A DNA stretch of 60,057 nucleotides from Collinsella sp. (GTDB lineage Bacteria; Actinomycetota; Coriobacteriia; Coriobacteriales; Coriobacteriaceae), in contig WGSL01000004.1 of assembly GCA_014871665.1 (NCBI GenBank), positions 1-60,057 of the forward strand, read 5' to 3'. Every line of letters starts with the position of its first letter. Position 1 is the first letter of the stretch. The translations under genes and the position numbers were made by a program. The notes under the pieces were generated by a model. It was not told where the DNA came from, did not search any database, and worked only from the letters and a program-made list of their open reading frames with translations. Below are positions 38,463 to 47,183 of this stretch, in pieces.

Positions 38463-39518
38463 GTGGACGGGCACGTGCAACATGACGGCTTTGGCCGCGA
38501 TATCAACTACCTGCGCATTGCCGTTACCGACAAGTGCAATTTCCGCTGCATTTACTGCATGCCGGCCGATGGCGTGGCGCCCCGCGCACACGACGAGCTG
38601 CTCAGTGCCGAGGAAATCGCCCGCTTTGTGCGCTTGGTGGCGGGGGAGGGCATTCGCCGCGTGCGCCTGACGGGCGGCGAGCCGCTGGCCAGCCGCCGTA
38701 TCATCCCGCTCATTCGCGACATCCGCGCGATTCCGCAGATCGAGGACATCTCGCTTACCACCAACGGCGCCCTGCTGCCCAAGTTGGCGCCGCAGCTTAA
38801 AGATGCCGGGCTTAACCGCGTCAACATTTCGCTCGACACACTCGACCCTACGCTGTTTGGAAAGATCACGCGCCTGGGCCGGCTCGAGCAGACCATGGCA
38901 GGCATCGATGCGGCGCTGGCTTGGGGCTTTGAGCCCGTTAAGGTCAACTGCGTTGTGGTGCGCCGGCTCAACCAGGATGTGGCGGCCCTCGCACGACTGA
39001 CCGTCGACCGCCCCATCCACCTGCGCTTTATCGAATATATGCCCATCGGCGACGAGCACACGAGCTCGCATTGCGCTGTGGACCCGCATGCGCCCGCGCT
39101 CAATCCCGAGCTGTGGGACGCGAGCGACACCGTGCCGAGCGACGAGCTGCGGGCGCGCATCAATGCCGGGGCCACCGCGGCGGGACTGGGCGAGCTCGAG
39201 TCGCTCGACATCAACGACGCTCCTGCCGGCGCGGGCCCTGCGCGCTATTGGCACTTTCCGGGCGCGGCGGGAACGGTTGGCTTCATTAGCGCCATGTCCA
39301 ACCATTTTTGTGCGAATTGCAACCGTCTGCGCCTGACGGCCGATGGCAACGTGCGTCCGTGCCTGTTCAGTGATGCCGAGTATTCGGTGCGCGACGCCCT
39401 GCGCCGTGGTGATGATATGCAGGTACTTTCGATTTGGCGCGATGCCGTGGCCCACAAACCGCAGGAACACGCGATAATTGAGGGCACGCAACGATTTATG
39501 TCCCAAATCGGAGGATGA
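38463..39518 (+). CDS. moaA: GTP 3',8-cyclase MoaA
   Basis: A 351-residue radical SAM enzyme that turns GTP into 3',8-cyclo-GTP, the first step of molybdenum cofactor synthesis. The SAM cluster Cys are 25, 29 and 32 in CNFRCIYC, and the second [4Fe-4S] site is in FCANCNRLRLTADGNVRPC near the C-terminus. The protein ends in Gly-Gly, as active MoaA must. The start is GTG at 38463, well spaced from GGGGAGGG. It is followed after 4 bases by a moaC-mobB fusion, so both early and late steps of the pathway are in one operon. Molybdoenzymes themselves are not in the window. Confidence 0.95.
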   Translation: MDGHVQHDGFGRDINYLRIAVTDKCNFRCIYCMPADGVAPRAHDELLSAEEIARFVRLVAGEGIRRVRLTGGEPLASRRIIPLIRDIRAIPQIEDISLTTNGALLPKLAPQLKDAGLNRVNISLDTLDPTLFGKITRLGRLEQTMAGIDAALAWGFEPVKVNCVVVRRLNQDVAALARLTVDRPIHLRFIEYMPIGDEHTSSHCAVDPHAPALNPELWDASDTVPSDELRARINAGATAAGLGELESLDINDAPAGAGPARYWHFPGAAGTVGFISAMSNHFCANCNRLRLTADGNVRPCLFSDAEYSVRDALRRGDDMQVLSIWRDAVAHKPQEHAIIEGTQRFMSQIGG

Positions 39519-39522
39519 TCAT

Positions 39523-40827
39523 ATGGCCAAGAGCAGGTACGCCGATGCCACCAAGGCCGCTCGCAGGGCCGCGATGTCTGCCCACAAAGCCACGGCTGCG
39601 GCGAATGCTGGCAGCGCCGACACGTCCGTGCAGCCGTCTGCCAGCGCTGCCACCGAGCCCGCCCGTGACGCCCGTCGCGACGAGCTGACGCACGTGGACG
39701 CCAGGGGCGAGGTGCGCATGGTCGACGTGTCCGACAAGGCCGAGACGCATCGCATCGCCATCGCCGAGGGCACCATCCTCATGCATCCCGAGACGCAGGC
39801 CATGGTGCTGCAAGACCGCGCCAAAAAGGGCGACGTGCTTGCCTGCGCGCGCGTGGCGGGCATCATGGCCATCAAACGCACGAGCGACATCATCCCCATG
39901 TGCCATCCGCTGCTCATTACCAAGAGCAAGTGCGACATTGCGCCCATCGCTTCGGCGGGGATGCCTGTCGAGAACGTGCCCGAGGGCTGGGCGCCGGCGC
40001 GCGCGGACGGGCAGGTTGGCTTTCACGTACTGGTTACGGCCGGCGTGACGGGCAAGACGGGTATCGAGATGGAGGCCCTGACCGGCGCGAGCGCTGCGTG
40101 CCTAACGATCTACGACATGTGCAAGGCCGTCGATCGCGGCATGGAGATCGTCGACGTGCGCCTGCTGCACAAGGAAGGCGGCCGCTCGGGTGTGTGGGAT
40201 CGTGCAGAGCGTCAGGCCGCTGCCGTTGAGTCCGTGGCCGCTAACGGTGCCGCGCCCGCGAGCGCACCCGTCGCCGTCACGCCCGCAGCTCCCACTCCGG
40301 CCGTCCCCGCGATCGCGTTTATCGGCTACCAAAACTCGGGCAAAACCACGCTCGTCGAGAAGGTTATCGCCGAGCTCACCCGCCGCGGCCTGCGCGTGGG
40401 TTCGCTCAAGCATCACGGGCACCACGGCTTTGATATCGATGTGCCCGCTAAGGATACGTGGCGCCATCATCAGGCCGGATCCAAACACGTGGGCCTCATC
40501 TGCGCCACGCGCTGGGCGGAGTACGCCGACACGCGCGAGGAGGACGAGATGCCCGCGCGCGAGCTACTGTCGCGTTACAACGATGTCGACGTGGTGATCA
40601 TCGAGGGCTACAAGACCGAGGGCTTCGACAACATTGTGGTCGCGCGCTCCGGTGTCGACCGTCTGCGCGGCAAGAGCTCGCTCGACCTGGTCGACGGTCA
40701 CACGCTGGCCCTTGCCTGCAATGAGGCCTTGGCGCGTCAGGCCTTCGACGCCGGCTTCGCGACCCGAGCCATCAACATCAACGACGCCCGAGCCATCTGC
40801 GATCTTATCCAAGACCATCTGGCCTAA
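39523..40827 (+). CDS. MoaC-MobB fusion, molybdenum cofactor synthesis
   Basis: A 434-residue two-domain protein. After an Ala-rich leader of about 50 residues, residues 50-215 are MoaC (cyclic pyranopterin monophosphate synthase), with MCHPL at 126-130 and the conserved GIEMEALTGASAACLTIYDMCKA. A Pro/Ala linker (about 220-262) leads to MobB, the GTP-binding adapter of guanine dinucleotide attachment, with P-loop GYQNSGKTT at 268-276, SLKHHGHHGFDIDVPAKDTWRH and VIIEGYKTEGFD. MoaC acts second and MobB last in the pathway, so the fusion joins distant steps. GGAGG precedes the ATG; it is coupled to moaA. Confidence 0.92.
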   Translation: MAKSRYADATKAARRAAMSAHKATAAANAGSADTSVQPSASAATEPARDARRDELTHVDARGEVRMVDVSDKAETHRIAIAEGTILMHPETQAMVLQDRAKKGDVLACARVAGIMAIKRTSDIIPMCHPLLITKSKCDIAPIASAGMPVENVPEGWAPARADGQVGFHVLVTAGVTGKTGIEMEALTGASAACLTIYDMCKAVDRGMEIVDVRLLHKEGGRSGVWDRAERQAAAVESVAANGAAPASAPVAVTPAAPTPAVPAIAFIGYQNSGKTTLVEKVIAELTRRGLRVGSLKHHGHHGFDIDVPAKDTWRHHQAGSKHVGLICATRWAEYADTREEDEMPARELLSRYNDVDVVIIEGYKTEGFDNIVVARSGVDRLRGKSSLDLVDGHTLALACNEALARQAFDAGFATRAININDARAICDLIQDHLA

Positions 40828-40866
40828 AACCTGCCAAAAAGGGACAGGTTTATTTTGGCAGGTTTT
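40826..40866. repeat. hairpin AAAACCTGCCAAAA with GGGACAGG loop
   Basis: Perfect 14-base arms (40826-40839, 40853-40866) enclose a 13-base loop containing GGGACAGG. It overlaps the moaC-mobB stop codon. The loop motif recurs in the CCACCACAAAGG hairpins, with an entirely different stem. Confidence 0.85.
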
Positions 40867-40885
40867 ATCTGGGCAAACGCCATTT

Positions 40886-40918
40886 CCACCACAAAGGGGC
40901 CAGGCACCTTTGTGGTGG
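40886..40918. repeat. CCACCACAAAGG hairpin, copy A2
   Basis: Same arms as A1 with the loop GGCCAGGCA, followed by TTTTTGC. It lies 19 bases after the previous hairpin, so two stems follow moaC-mobB. Confidence 0.88.
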
Positions 40919-41092
40919 TTTTTGCTTTGGTAGATGTGTGGGACATGCCTTACAATCTACCAAGTAGTTCATGACGGGCGAAAAACGGAGAAAAGGGGCT
41001 TGATGCGTCCTTAATGTTTCATGCGGATAGATTGATTTGACAGACGGTGGCGAATGCCCGCCGTCCGCATTTGTATGAAACAAGGAGTCTCC

Positions 41093-42379
41093 ATGCTCGC
41101 CCCTCTTTTCTCAAAGCCTCAACCTTCGCTGTCCGTGCAGGCCAAGCGCCTGGTGGCGATGCGCTTTCTCATCTACACCGGTTTTCAGACCAGCTACTTT
41201 ATCGGCGTCATCGGAACGCTCACCTACGCGGACAATGCCTCGGTCGTCGCGACATCGCTGGCCGTTCTTTTTATGAACGCATTTGTGATCCTGGGGTCCT
41301 TTGCGGGCGGCGCGGCGCTCGACGCCTGGGGCCCGTGCCGTCATTTCTTGCTGAGCATCGTGGGCACGCTGGCAACCGGCGCGGCGATCCTCGTTTTTGG
41401 TGGCGCGACCGGCATCGTCCTGCTTGGCGCGGCGCTCCTAGGTTTTGTGATGGGATTCGCCCAACCCATCGCCACGTCCTATCCGGCATATCTCACCGAC
41501 GATCCCGCCGAACTCAAAGACATCAACTCCGCCATAACCATGTTCTCCAACGTGAGCATTATCGTCGGCCCCACACTGGGCGGCTTTGTCGCGGCGGCTA
41601 CATCGTCACGCGCGGTGTTCGTGCTCATGATGATTTTTACCGTACTGGCGTTCATTGCCGGCCGGGGCTTTAGACCGCAAGCAGTTCGCGTCGCCGCGCG
41701 TGAAAGTACTCCCGCGGACAGCAGTACAAAGGCAATCACTGCCAGCCAAAGCTCCAACCCCAGCACGTTCGCCCGCGTCACCTTCGCGACAAGCATCAAG
41801 ACAGTCTTCACCAACAGTATCCTCGCCTTGCTGTTCTGCATTATTTTCCTCTCGAACTTTGGCTACGGTGCCTTCGATCCGCTGGAGTCGTTCTTCTACC
41901 GCGATGTCCTGCACGTCGGTGTCGAATGGATGGGCTGGCTCTCGTCGGCCAGCGGTGTGGGCGCGGTGCTGGGCGCCGTGGCCGCGCTCCGCTTGCCGCC
42001 GCACCTGGTCAACCTTAAGACGCTGCTTGTGGCGCTCATGTCCGTGGGTCTGGGAAGCCTGCTCTACGTGGGAACGCTGTACGTGGGCGTAGCCCTTGTC
42101 GGCCAGATTGCCCTGGGCGTGGCCTGGGGCGTCGTCAACCCGCTCCACAACACGATCGTGCAAACGACGGCCCCGCTCGAGCAGCTCGGTCGCGTGAACT
42201 CGGTCATGGGTTTTGGCAATATGTTCGCCGGCGTGGCCCCGCTGGCGATTGCCCCGTGGCTGGCGGCGACGTTTGGTGTGCAGCAGACGCTCGTTGGTGC
42301 GGGCATGGTCGTGACGGCAGTTCCCGCGGCGTTGCTGCTGTTTGGACGCCGGCATTTTGATCGTGCCGCAAGGCAGTAA
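41093..42379 (+). CDS. MFS transporter
   Basis: A 428-residue major facilitator with about twelve helices. The loop 2-3 motif is present in changed form (FAGGAALDAWGPCRHFLL), helix 4-5 contains GFVMGFAQPIATSYPAYLTDDPAELKDINS, and the second half has DPLESFFYRDVLHVGVEWMGWLSSASGVGAVLGAV. The last pattern is common in MFS_3-type exporters related to macrolide or enterobactin efflux, which suggests export of a small molecule. SD AAGGAG sits before the ATG at 41093; a 13-residue longer reading lacks support. It is a single gene between palindromic repeats. Substrate unknown. Confidence 0.88.
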   Translation: MLAPLFSKPQPSLSVQAKRLVAMRFLIYTGFQTSYFIGVIGTLTYADNASVVATSLAVLFMNAFVILGSFAGGAALDAWGPCRHFLLSIVGTLATGAAILVFGGATGIVLLGAALLGFVMGFAQPIATSYPAYLTDDPAELKDINSAITMFSNVSIIVGPTLGGFVAAATSSRAVFVLMMIFTVLAFIAGRGFRPQAVRVAARESTPADSSTKAITASQSSNPSTFARVTFATSIKTVFTNSILALLFCIIFLSNFGYGAFDPLESFFYRDVLHVGVEWMGWLSSASGVGAVLGAVAALRLPPHLVNLKTLLVALMSVGLGSLLYVGTLYVGVALVGQIALGVAWGVVNPLHNTIVQTTAPLEQLGRVNSVMGFGNMFAGVAPLAIAPWLAATFGVQQTLVGAGMVVTAVPAALLLFGRRHFDRAARQ

Positions 42380-42443
42380 AAACCATCACAACATTCGATG
42401 AAAATCGCGATTTTGCCGAATAACGTCGAATGTTGTGATGGTT
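42380..42443. repeat. AACCATCACAACATTCGA palindrome, copy B3
   Basis: Arms as in B1, with a middle (AAAATCGCGATTTT palindrome) that aligns to the reverse complement of the B1/B2 middle, so the element sits in the other orientation. It starts right after the MFS stop codon. Confidence 0.9.
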
Positions 42444-42458
42444 TGCGTTCCGGCCAGG

Positions 42459-42491
42459 CCACCACAAAGGGGCCAGGCACCTTTGTGGTGG
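42459..42491. repeat. CCACCACAAAGG hairpin, copy A3
   Basis: Same arms as A1/A2, loop GGCCAGGCA, followed by TTTTTGC. It lies 15 bases after palindrome B3; an A-B pair recurs at 53846-53954. Confidence 0.88.
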
Positions 42492-42585
42492 TTTTTGCTT
42501 TGACGGGCCGCGCCTGTGCCTTGGTATACCATGTACGCCGTTCACGAATACACCCCACACCGCCGCACAACCCAGAAAGGCCCCC

Positions 42586-43407
42586 ATGGACACCACCTTC
42601 AGCCACATCAAAGCCGTGTTCTGCGATATCGACGGCACGCTGCTCACGAGCCAGCACACGGTGTCCCCGCGCACCGTGGCGGCGATCCGCGCCCTGCGCG
42701 AGCGCGGTGTGCTCTTTGGCCTGTGCACCGGGCGCGACGCCCACGCGACCGAGGCCATGTACGAGCTCTGGGGCATCGAAGGCCTGGTAGACGTGATGGT
42801 GGGCTGCGGTGGCGCCGAGGTCATCGACCGCGCGCACGACATCAACGAGCTGAGCTATCCGCTGCCGGGCGAGACCATCGCGCGCATCTGCAAGCACATG
42901 GCGGACCTTCCGGCAACGCCCGTCTGCCCCCGAGACGGCGTGTTCTACGTGCCCGAGAGCAACGCGTGCGTCGAGCACCTGTCGCGCGTCGACGGCGTGC
43001 CCTACCAGGTGGTCGATTTTGCCGAGTTCTTGCGCGAGCCGCAGCCCAAGGTGATGTTTACCATGGCGCCCGAGGTAATGCCGCGGGTGATTGAGCGAGC
43101 ATCGACGTTTGCCGATGACACTGTTAAGGCGGCGGCTCTGCAAACCACGCAGCGGCTCTACGAGTTTATGGATCCGCGCGTGTCCAAGACGCGCGGCCTT
43201 GTGCGCGTGGCGGAGCTCAACGACATGGAGCTCCAAGACATCTGCGTGTTTGGCGATGCGGACAACGACACCTGCATGGTGGCTGACGCCGGCGTGGGCG
43301 TGGCCATGGCAAATGGCAGCGATGCCACCCGTGCCGCCGCCGACTTTGTAACCGCCAGCAACGACAAAGACGGCATAGCGATCTTTATCGAGGAACATCT
43401 GCTGTAG
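42586..43407 (+). CDS. Cof-type HAD family phosphatase
   Basis: A 273-residue HAD hydrolase of subclass IIB. Motif I is DIDGTLL (Asp14 nucleophile, Asp16), motif II is LCTGRD, and motif IV is FGDADNDTCMVADAGVGVAMANGSD. The cap domain spans about residues 85-190. Enzymes of this type remove phosphate from sugar phosphates, flavin or nucleotide precursors. GAAAGG precedes the ATG. It has no clear operon partner and is bounded by A-type hairpins on both sides. Confidence 0.9.
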   Translation: MDTTFSHIKAVFCDIDGTLLTSQHTVSPRTVAAIRALRERGVLFGLCTGRDAHATEAMYELWGIEGLVDVMVGCGGAEVIDRAHDINELSYPLPGETIARICKHMADLPATPVCPRDGVFYVPESNACVEHLSRVDGVPYQVVDFAEFLREPQPKVMFTMAPEVMPRVIERASTFADDTVKAAALQTTQRLYEFMDPRVSKTRGLVRVAELNDMELQDICVFGDADNDTCMVADAGVGVAMANGSDATRAAADFVTASNDKDGIAIFIEEHLL

Positions 43408-43420
43408 CGCAGGGGGAGAA

Positions 43421-43453
43421 CCACCACAAAAGGGGCAGGTACCTTTGCGGTGG
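43421..43453. repeat. CCACCACAAAGG hairpin, copy A4 (diverged)
   Basis: CCACCACAAAAGG and CCTTTGCGGTGG with the loop GGCAGGTA: one extra A and one changed base compared with A1. It begins 14 bases after the HAD stop codon. Confidence 0.8.
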
Positions 43454-43891
43454 CCTCAGGCGATTTGGGCGAATTGATACCGAAAATCTGCGCGAAAATA
43501 CAAATAACGTTGTCTGAACATCACGCCTCTAACCACCGATGGGTTAAAGATATTCCCATCAATTTGGTAGTCTATTCCTCCCGGTTAATGATCTACCGTT
43601 CACAGGACGCATGCTCTTGAGCAAAATGTTGTGCAAATAAATAAAATGCTATTAAAAAATGATAACTAGCTTAATTACCAGTAGAAATAGATATTTCATA
43701 GCGAATAAACGAAGGTAAATCCGAGCAAATGTCAAGCGAATTGAGAATTCGCTATAAAACTATCGGTATTTTTGCTTAGATGTTCAAACAATTGCTACAA
43801 TATGGATTACTAAGCGTGCGCAATTACAGATTGCGCAGATACGTTTGATAGTGAAAGAGCAAGATCGCGGTCTCTTGGGGAGGAGACATCG
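43454..43891 (+). other. AT-rich leader region of the pilus locus
   Basis: About 440 bases without a gene, clearly richer in A and T than the flanks. Hairpin AGCGAATT-GAG-AATTCGCT lies at 43736-43754, the promoter at 43772-43801, and a second hairpin, GCGCAAT...ATTGCGC, at 43819-43837 in the untranslated leader. The composition suggests that the locus or its control region was acquired. Confidence 0.6.
43772..43801 (+). promoter_or_regulatory. promoter of the pilus operon
   Basis: TTGCTT (43772-43777) and TACAAT (43796-43801) are 18 bases apart. The start would be near 43808, followed by a hairpin and the GGGGAGGAG ribosome site of the tip adhesin gene. Confidence 0.6.
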
Positions 43892-46800
43892 ATGAAAGCG
43901 AATTCAGACAAATCTAAGCAGAGTAAAAAAGCGACGCGCCGTGTACTGGCAGGCGTTTTGTGCGGAGCCTCCGTTTTGAGCCTGGTACTGTCGCTCGTTA
44001 TGCCCCCGATCTCGCAGGCCATCGCCAACGATGCCCAGACAGTTTCTACCGCGGAAACTGTAATGGGGGGGCTCCTCAAGTGAGTCTACTGATGTAGACG
44101 ACACTACCAACGGGGATACCGAAAACCAGAATAGCGACGACGCCGAGGGCGACGAGACTGGCGACGGTGCTGCCGAGATGGCCCCGTTGTCTGATGACGC
44201 GGAAACTGAGGGTGCTGCGCAGCCCGCGGATGATAGTAATAGCGATGAGAATGCGATTGCGCTCGCAAGCGTGAATGCTAACAAAATAGAAGGCGATGTT
44301 ACTGATAAGTTCAACAACGGCGGAAACTATTGTCTGACGGGCGACGCTTGGTCGTCCAAACCGATCAATATTAGCCAAAACACCACCATCGACCTTGCAT
44401 GCTACAAGCTTTATTACAGCAGTGGTAACGACAACACCGGCAGGACTGGTTGTACATTTATTACAATTTCATCTGGCGCTACGCTAACTGTCGAAGGTGC
44501 GGCGAAAGACTCACCGGTTGAAGATCCCAGTAGCGAGCCTGGTCAGGCGTCGAAGGTAAATTGGAACGATAGTGCTCCGCAATCACTCACATACTACGTA
44601 ACTGAAAGTACGAGTACGCCTAACGGTCTTGGTACTAGCGAAAAGACCTACCAGCACACTGTTACCAATTTCGGCGCTATCGTTGCGTGCAAAGAGGGCT
44701 ATGTAAATCAAGTCATTTCTGTTGGGGAAGGCTGTACGCTTAACCTCAGCGGAGGCATGATCACAACGCCTCGTACCCTGGGCAACGACGGTCACGTTAT
44801 TTTCTCTCAAGGCACTGTCAATATTTCTGGCGGCTATGTCACCAACGGTAACGGCGGCGGCTGGGGTGGTGGCCTGTGCGTGACGGGCACAAATGCCAAG
44901 TTCAACATGACCGGCGGCGTAATCGCGGCAAACAAGGCAGCATCTGGCGGCGGCATCTATGCTGACCAGGGCGCCACGCTGAATCTATCCGGTGGTGTCA
45001 TCTCGGGTAACGCTACGTATGAGGATCTCTATAACGACATCGACAATCCCAATAATGGCTATGGCGGCGGTGTCTTTACCAAAAATGCTGACGTTACAAT
45101 CAAAGGAACGGCAAACATTACCAACAATCGCGTCGACTCCTATATCACTACGAAATACAACAACGGTCTGCTCGGCGGGGGCGGTATTGCTTCTGTCAAT
45201 GGCGGCAAACTGACCATGGCGGGCGGCTCCGTTACTGCCAATTACTCCCATGAGGCCGGCGGCGGTATCTACGCTGGTTTTCACAATCAACCGATCACCA
45301 CGTTCTCCATGACTGGCGGCTTTATAGCGGGCAATATGTCCGACAATGCCGAGGGCGGTGGTCTCCGTATTTCTAGCGGTACTACCGGCGTTATTGAGGC
45401 AGCAAGTGCGTCCAGCAAGGTTTACATCACCAACAACAAGACCATGACGGGCAAGAGCCGCGGCGGCGACTGGGGCGGCGGTGGCATCTTTATCCAGCAG
45501 GGCGGTAAGCTCAATATCGTAAAGACGCTGATCACCAACAATGTGGCCGGCGGCTGGGGTGGCGGCGTTGGTGCTTGCCCTACGGGCGAGACGATTGTCT
45601 CTCACTCAAATGGTGCTGCAATCTACAACAATGCGGATCACGGTGAGCACTTCTCTGCCGGTGGTCATGATAAGAATTTGGACAAAAATACTAATTACAT
45701 TACCCCAACCTTCAAAGAAGAGGGTCATAAGGATTTCTTCTTGGTACGCCAGGACGACAGTCAAAATACGGTTGCGGTCGTTCTTGGCAAGATGCTCGGC
45801 GGTGGCTCGGCTGGCTGGAAGGGCACTTGCGATCGTGAGAAGATAACCATCGATGCCAATGGCGGCGCCGAGGCTAAGTATATGTTCGGTCTTGAGGCTC
45901 ATCCGACCAATGATGCCAAGACCGCTGCCCAAAACGCTGCGACCACTGTCATCAGTGGCAACTACTCATACACCCACGGCGGCGGCATCATGACCAACGG
46001 CGATCTTGTCGTTGGCAAGGTCGAGGCTTTGAACGCGTATCCTGCAATCAAAGTCAAGGCAAATAAAGTCCTTATGAAGGACGGTGCTAAGCGGAGTCTC
46101 AAAGAACATCCCTATCAGTTTAAGCTGTTGGGCGCACCTGCCAATTCAAAGAAGGCACCATGCTGGAATGAGAACGGCACGCTTAACGAAAACGGATGCG
46201 AGGCTATGCCCGCGGTTACCGTCGATGAAAACGGAGACATTCTCATTGATACGGGCGCGAACTACCAGTCGGGCAATTACGACCTCTACCTTGTTGAAGT
46301 TCCCCCTGACCCTGATAAAGTTCCTGTCAACGAAAAAGGAACAAAGTTTGATAAGTCTATTTACAAAATACATGTAGAGGTTAGCGATCAGCCAGTTGAA
46401 ACAACGAATTTCTTGGGAATTGAGATTAAACGTTTTTCGGTCAATACAAGCGCTTCCATAGTCACCGTCAAAAGGAAAAACGAAAAGTCTTTCACTGATC
46501 CCGGTGCAGGCTTCTATAGCTGGAGTGAAGATCCGAAAGATAAAACCATCTCGACCGTAAGAATCGGCAATGAATCCAACCATGCGTTTAAGAACGAACT
46601 TGCGCCCTACCAGGCTTCAGGCACTTGGACACCTCAGGTGACCAAGAAGGTCGATGGCGGCGAGATGAAGAAGTTCAAGTTCGAGCTGTACACCAAGGAT
46701 GCCAGTGGCAATGAGAAGGTGCTCAATACCCAATGCACTAGTAAGGGGACGGGCAATGAGGCAACGGTGACGTTTGCTGAGCAGACAATTGGCCCACTTG

Positions 46801-47183
46801 GCGTCAAAGATCTCACTGAAGGCAAAGCAACAGTCACCTACTATATCCGTGAATGTGCCGCCAAAGAGAACGAAGGCACCGAGCACGAAGGCTACAAGAA
46901 CGACACCAAGAGGTTCAAGGTCGTGGTAACGGCAACGGACAACGGTGGCGGCACGCTGAAATGCACGCCGGTCTACTACGAGGTCGACGCCAACGATAAT
47001 GTGAGCGCGAATTCAACCCCTAACCCCACCTTCACCAACACCTACTCCACCTCTTTGCCCCTTTCTGGTATGTCGGGCGTCACTCTGACGTACCTTGCCG
47101 GCGCGGCGGTGCTTTGCGCTGCTGCAGCCTGGATGCACGTTCGTCGCAAGGCGAATGCGAAGGGAGGCGAGCGTCGTGAATAA
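43892..47183 (+). CDS. large tip-type pilus adhesin, LPLSG-anchored, out of frame at a G7 tract
   Basis: The gene starts with a strong SD (GGGGAGGAG) and a long signal peptide (residues 1-45, ending PPISQAIA). At 44065-44071 a run of seven Gs leads to a stop after 63 codons. With six Gs the frame continues as VMGGSSSESTDV through to 47183, 1096 residues. That product has an acidic Ser/Thr/Asp linker and a Gly-rich right-handed beta-helix (about 310-560; repeats like GGGIYADQGATLNLSGG). A pilin domain of the FctA/Cna-B kind follows (VTKKVDGGEMKKFKFELYT to FTNTYS), then LPLSG at about 1056, a membrane helix and a charged tail. It is probably the pilus tip protein, phase-OFF here. The next gene overlaps its end by 8 bases. 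Confidence 0.82.
44065..44071 (+). repeat. G7 homopolymer, probable slipped-strand switch
   Basis: Seven consecutive Gs at codons 58-60 of the adhesin gene. Gain or loss of one base decides between a 63-residue truncated product (seven) and the full protein (six or nine). The position just after the signal peptide is typical for phase-variable surface proteins. Confidence 0.75.

Noticed and set aside
42516..43094. Second gene overlapping the HAD phosphatase in another frame
   Set aside because: Arg/Gly/Ala-rich translation typical of GC-rich shadow frames, with no start signal and no family.
44178..47183. Adhesin as a separate gene starting at the internal ATG 44178
   Set aside because: No ribosome site and no signal peptide there, whereas the frame upstream joins perfectly to a signal peptide once the G tract is one base shorter.
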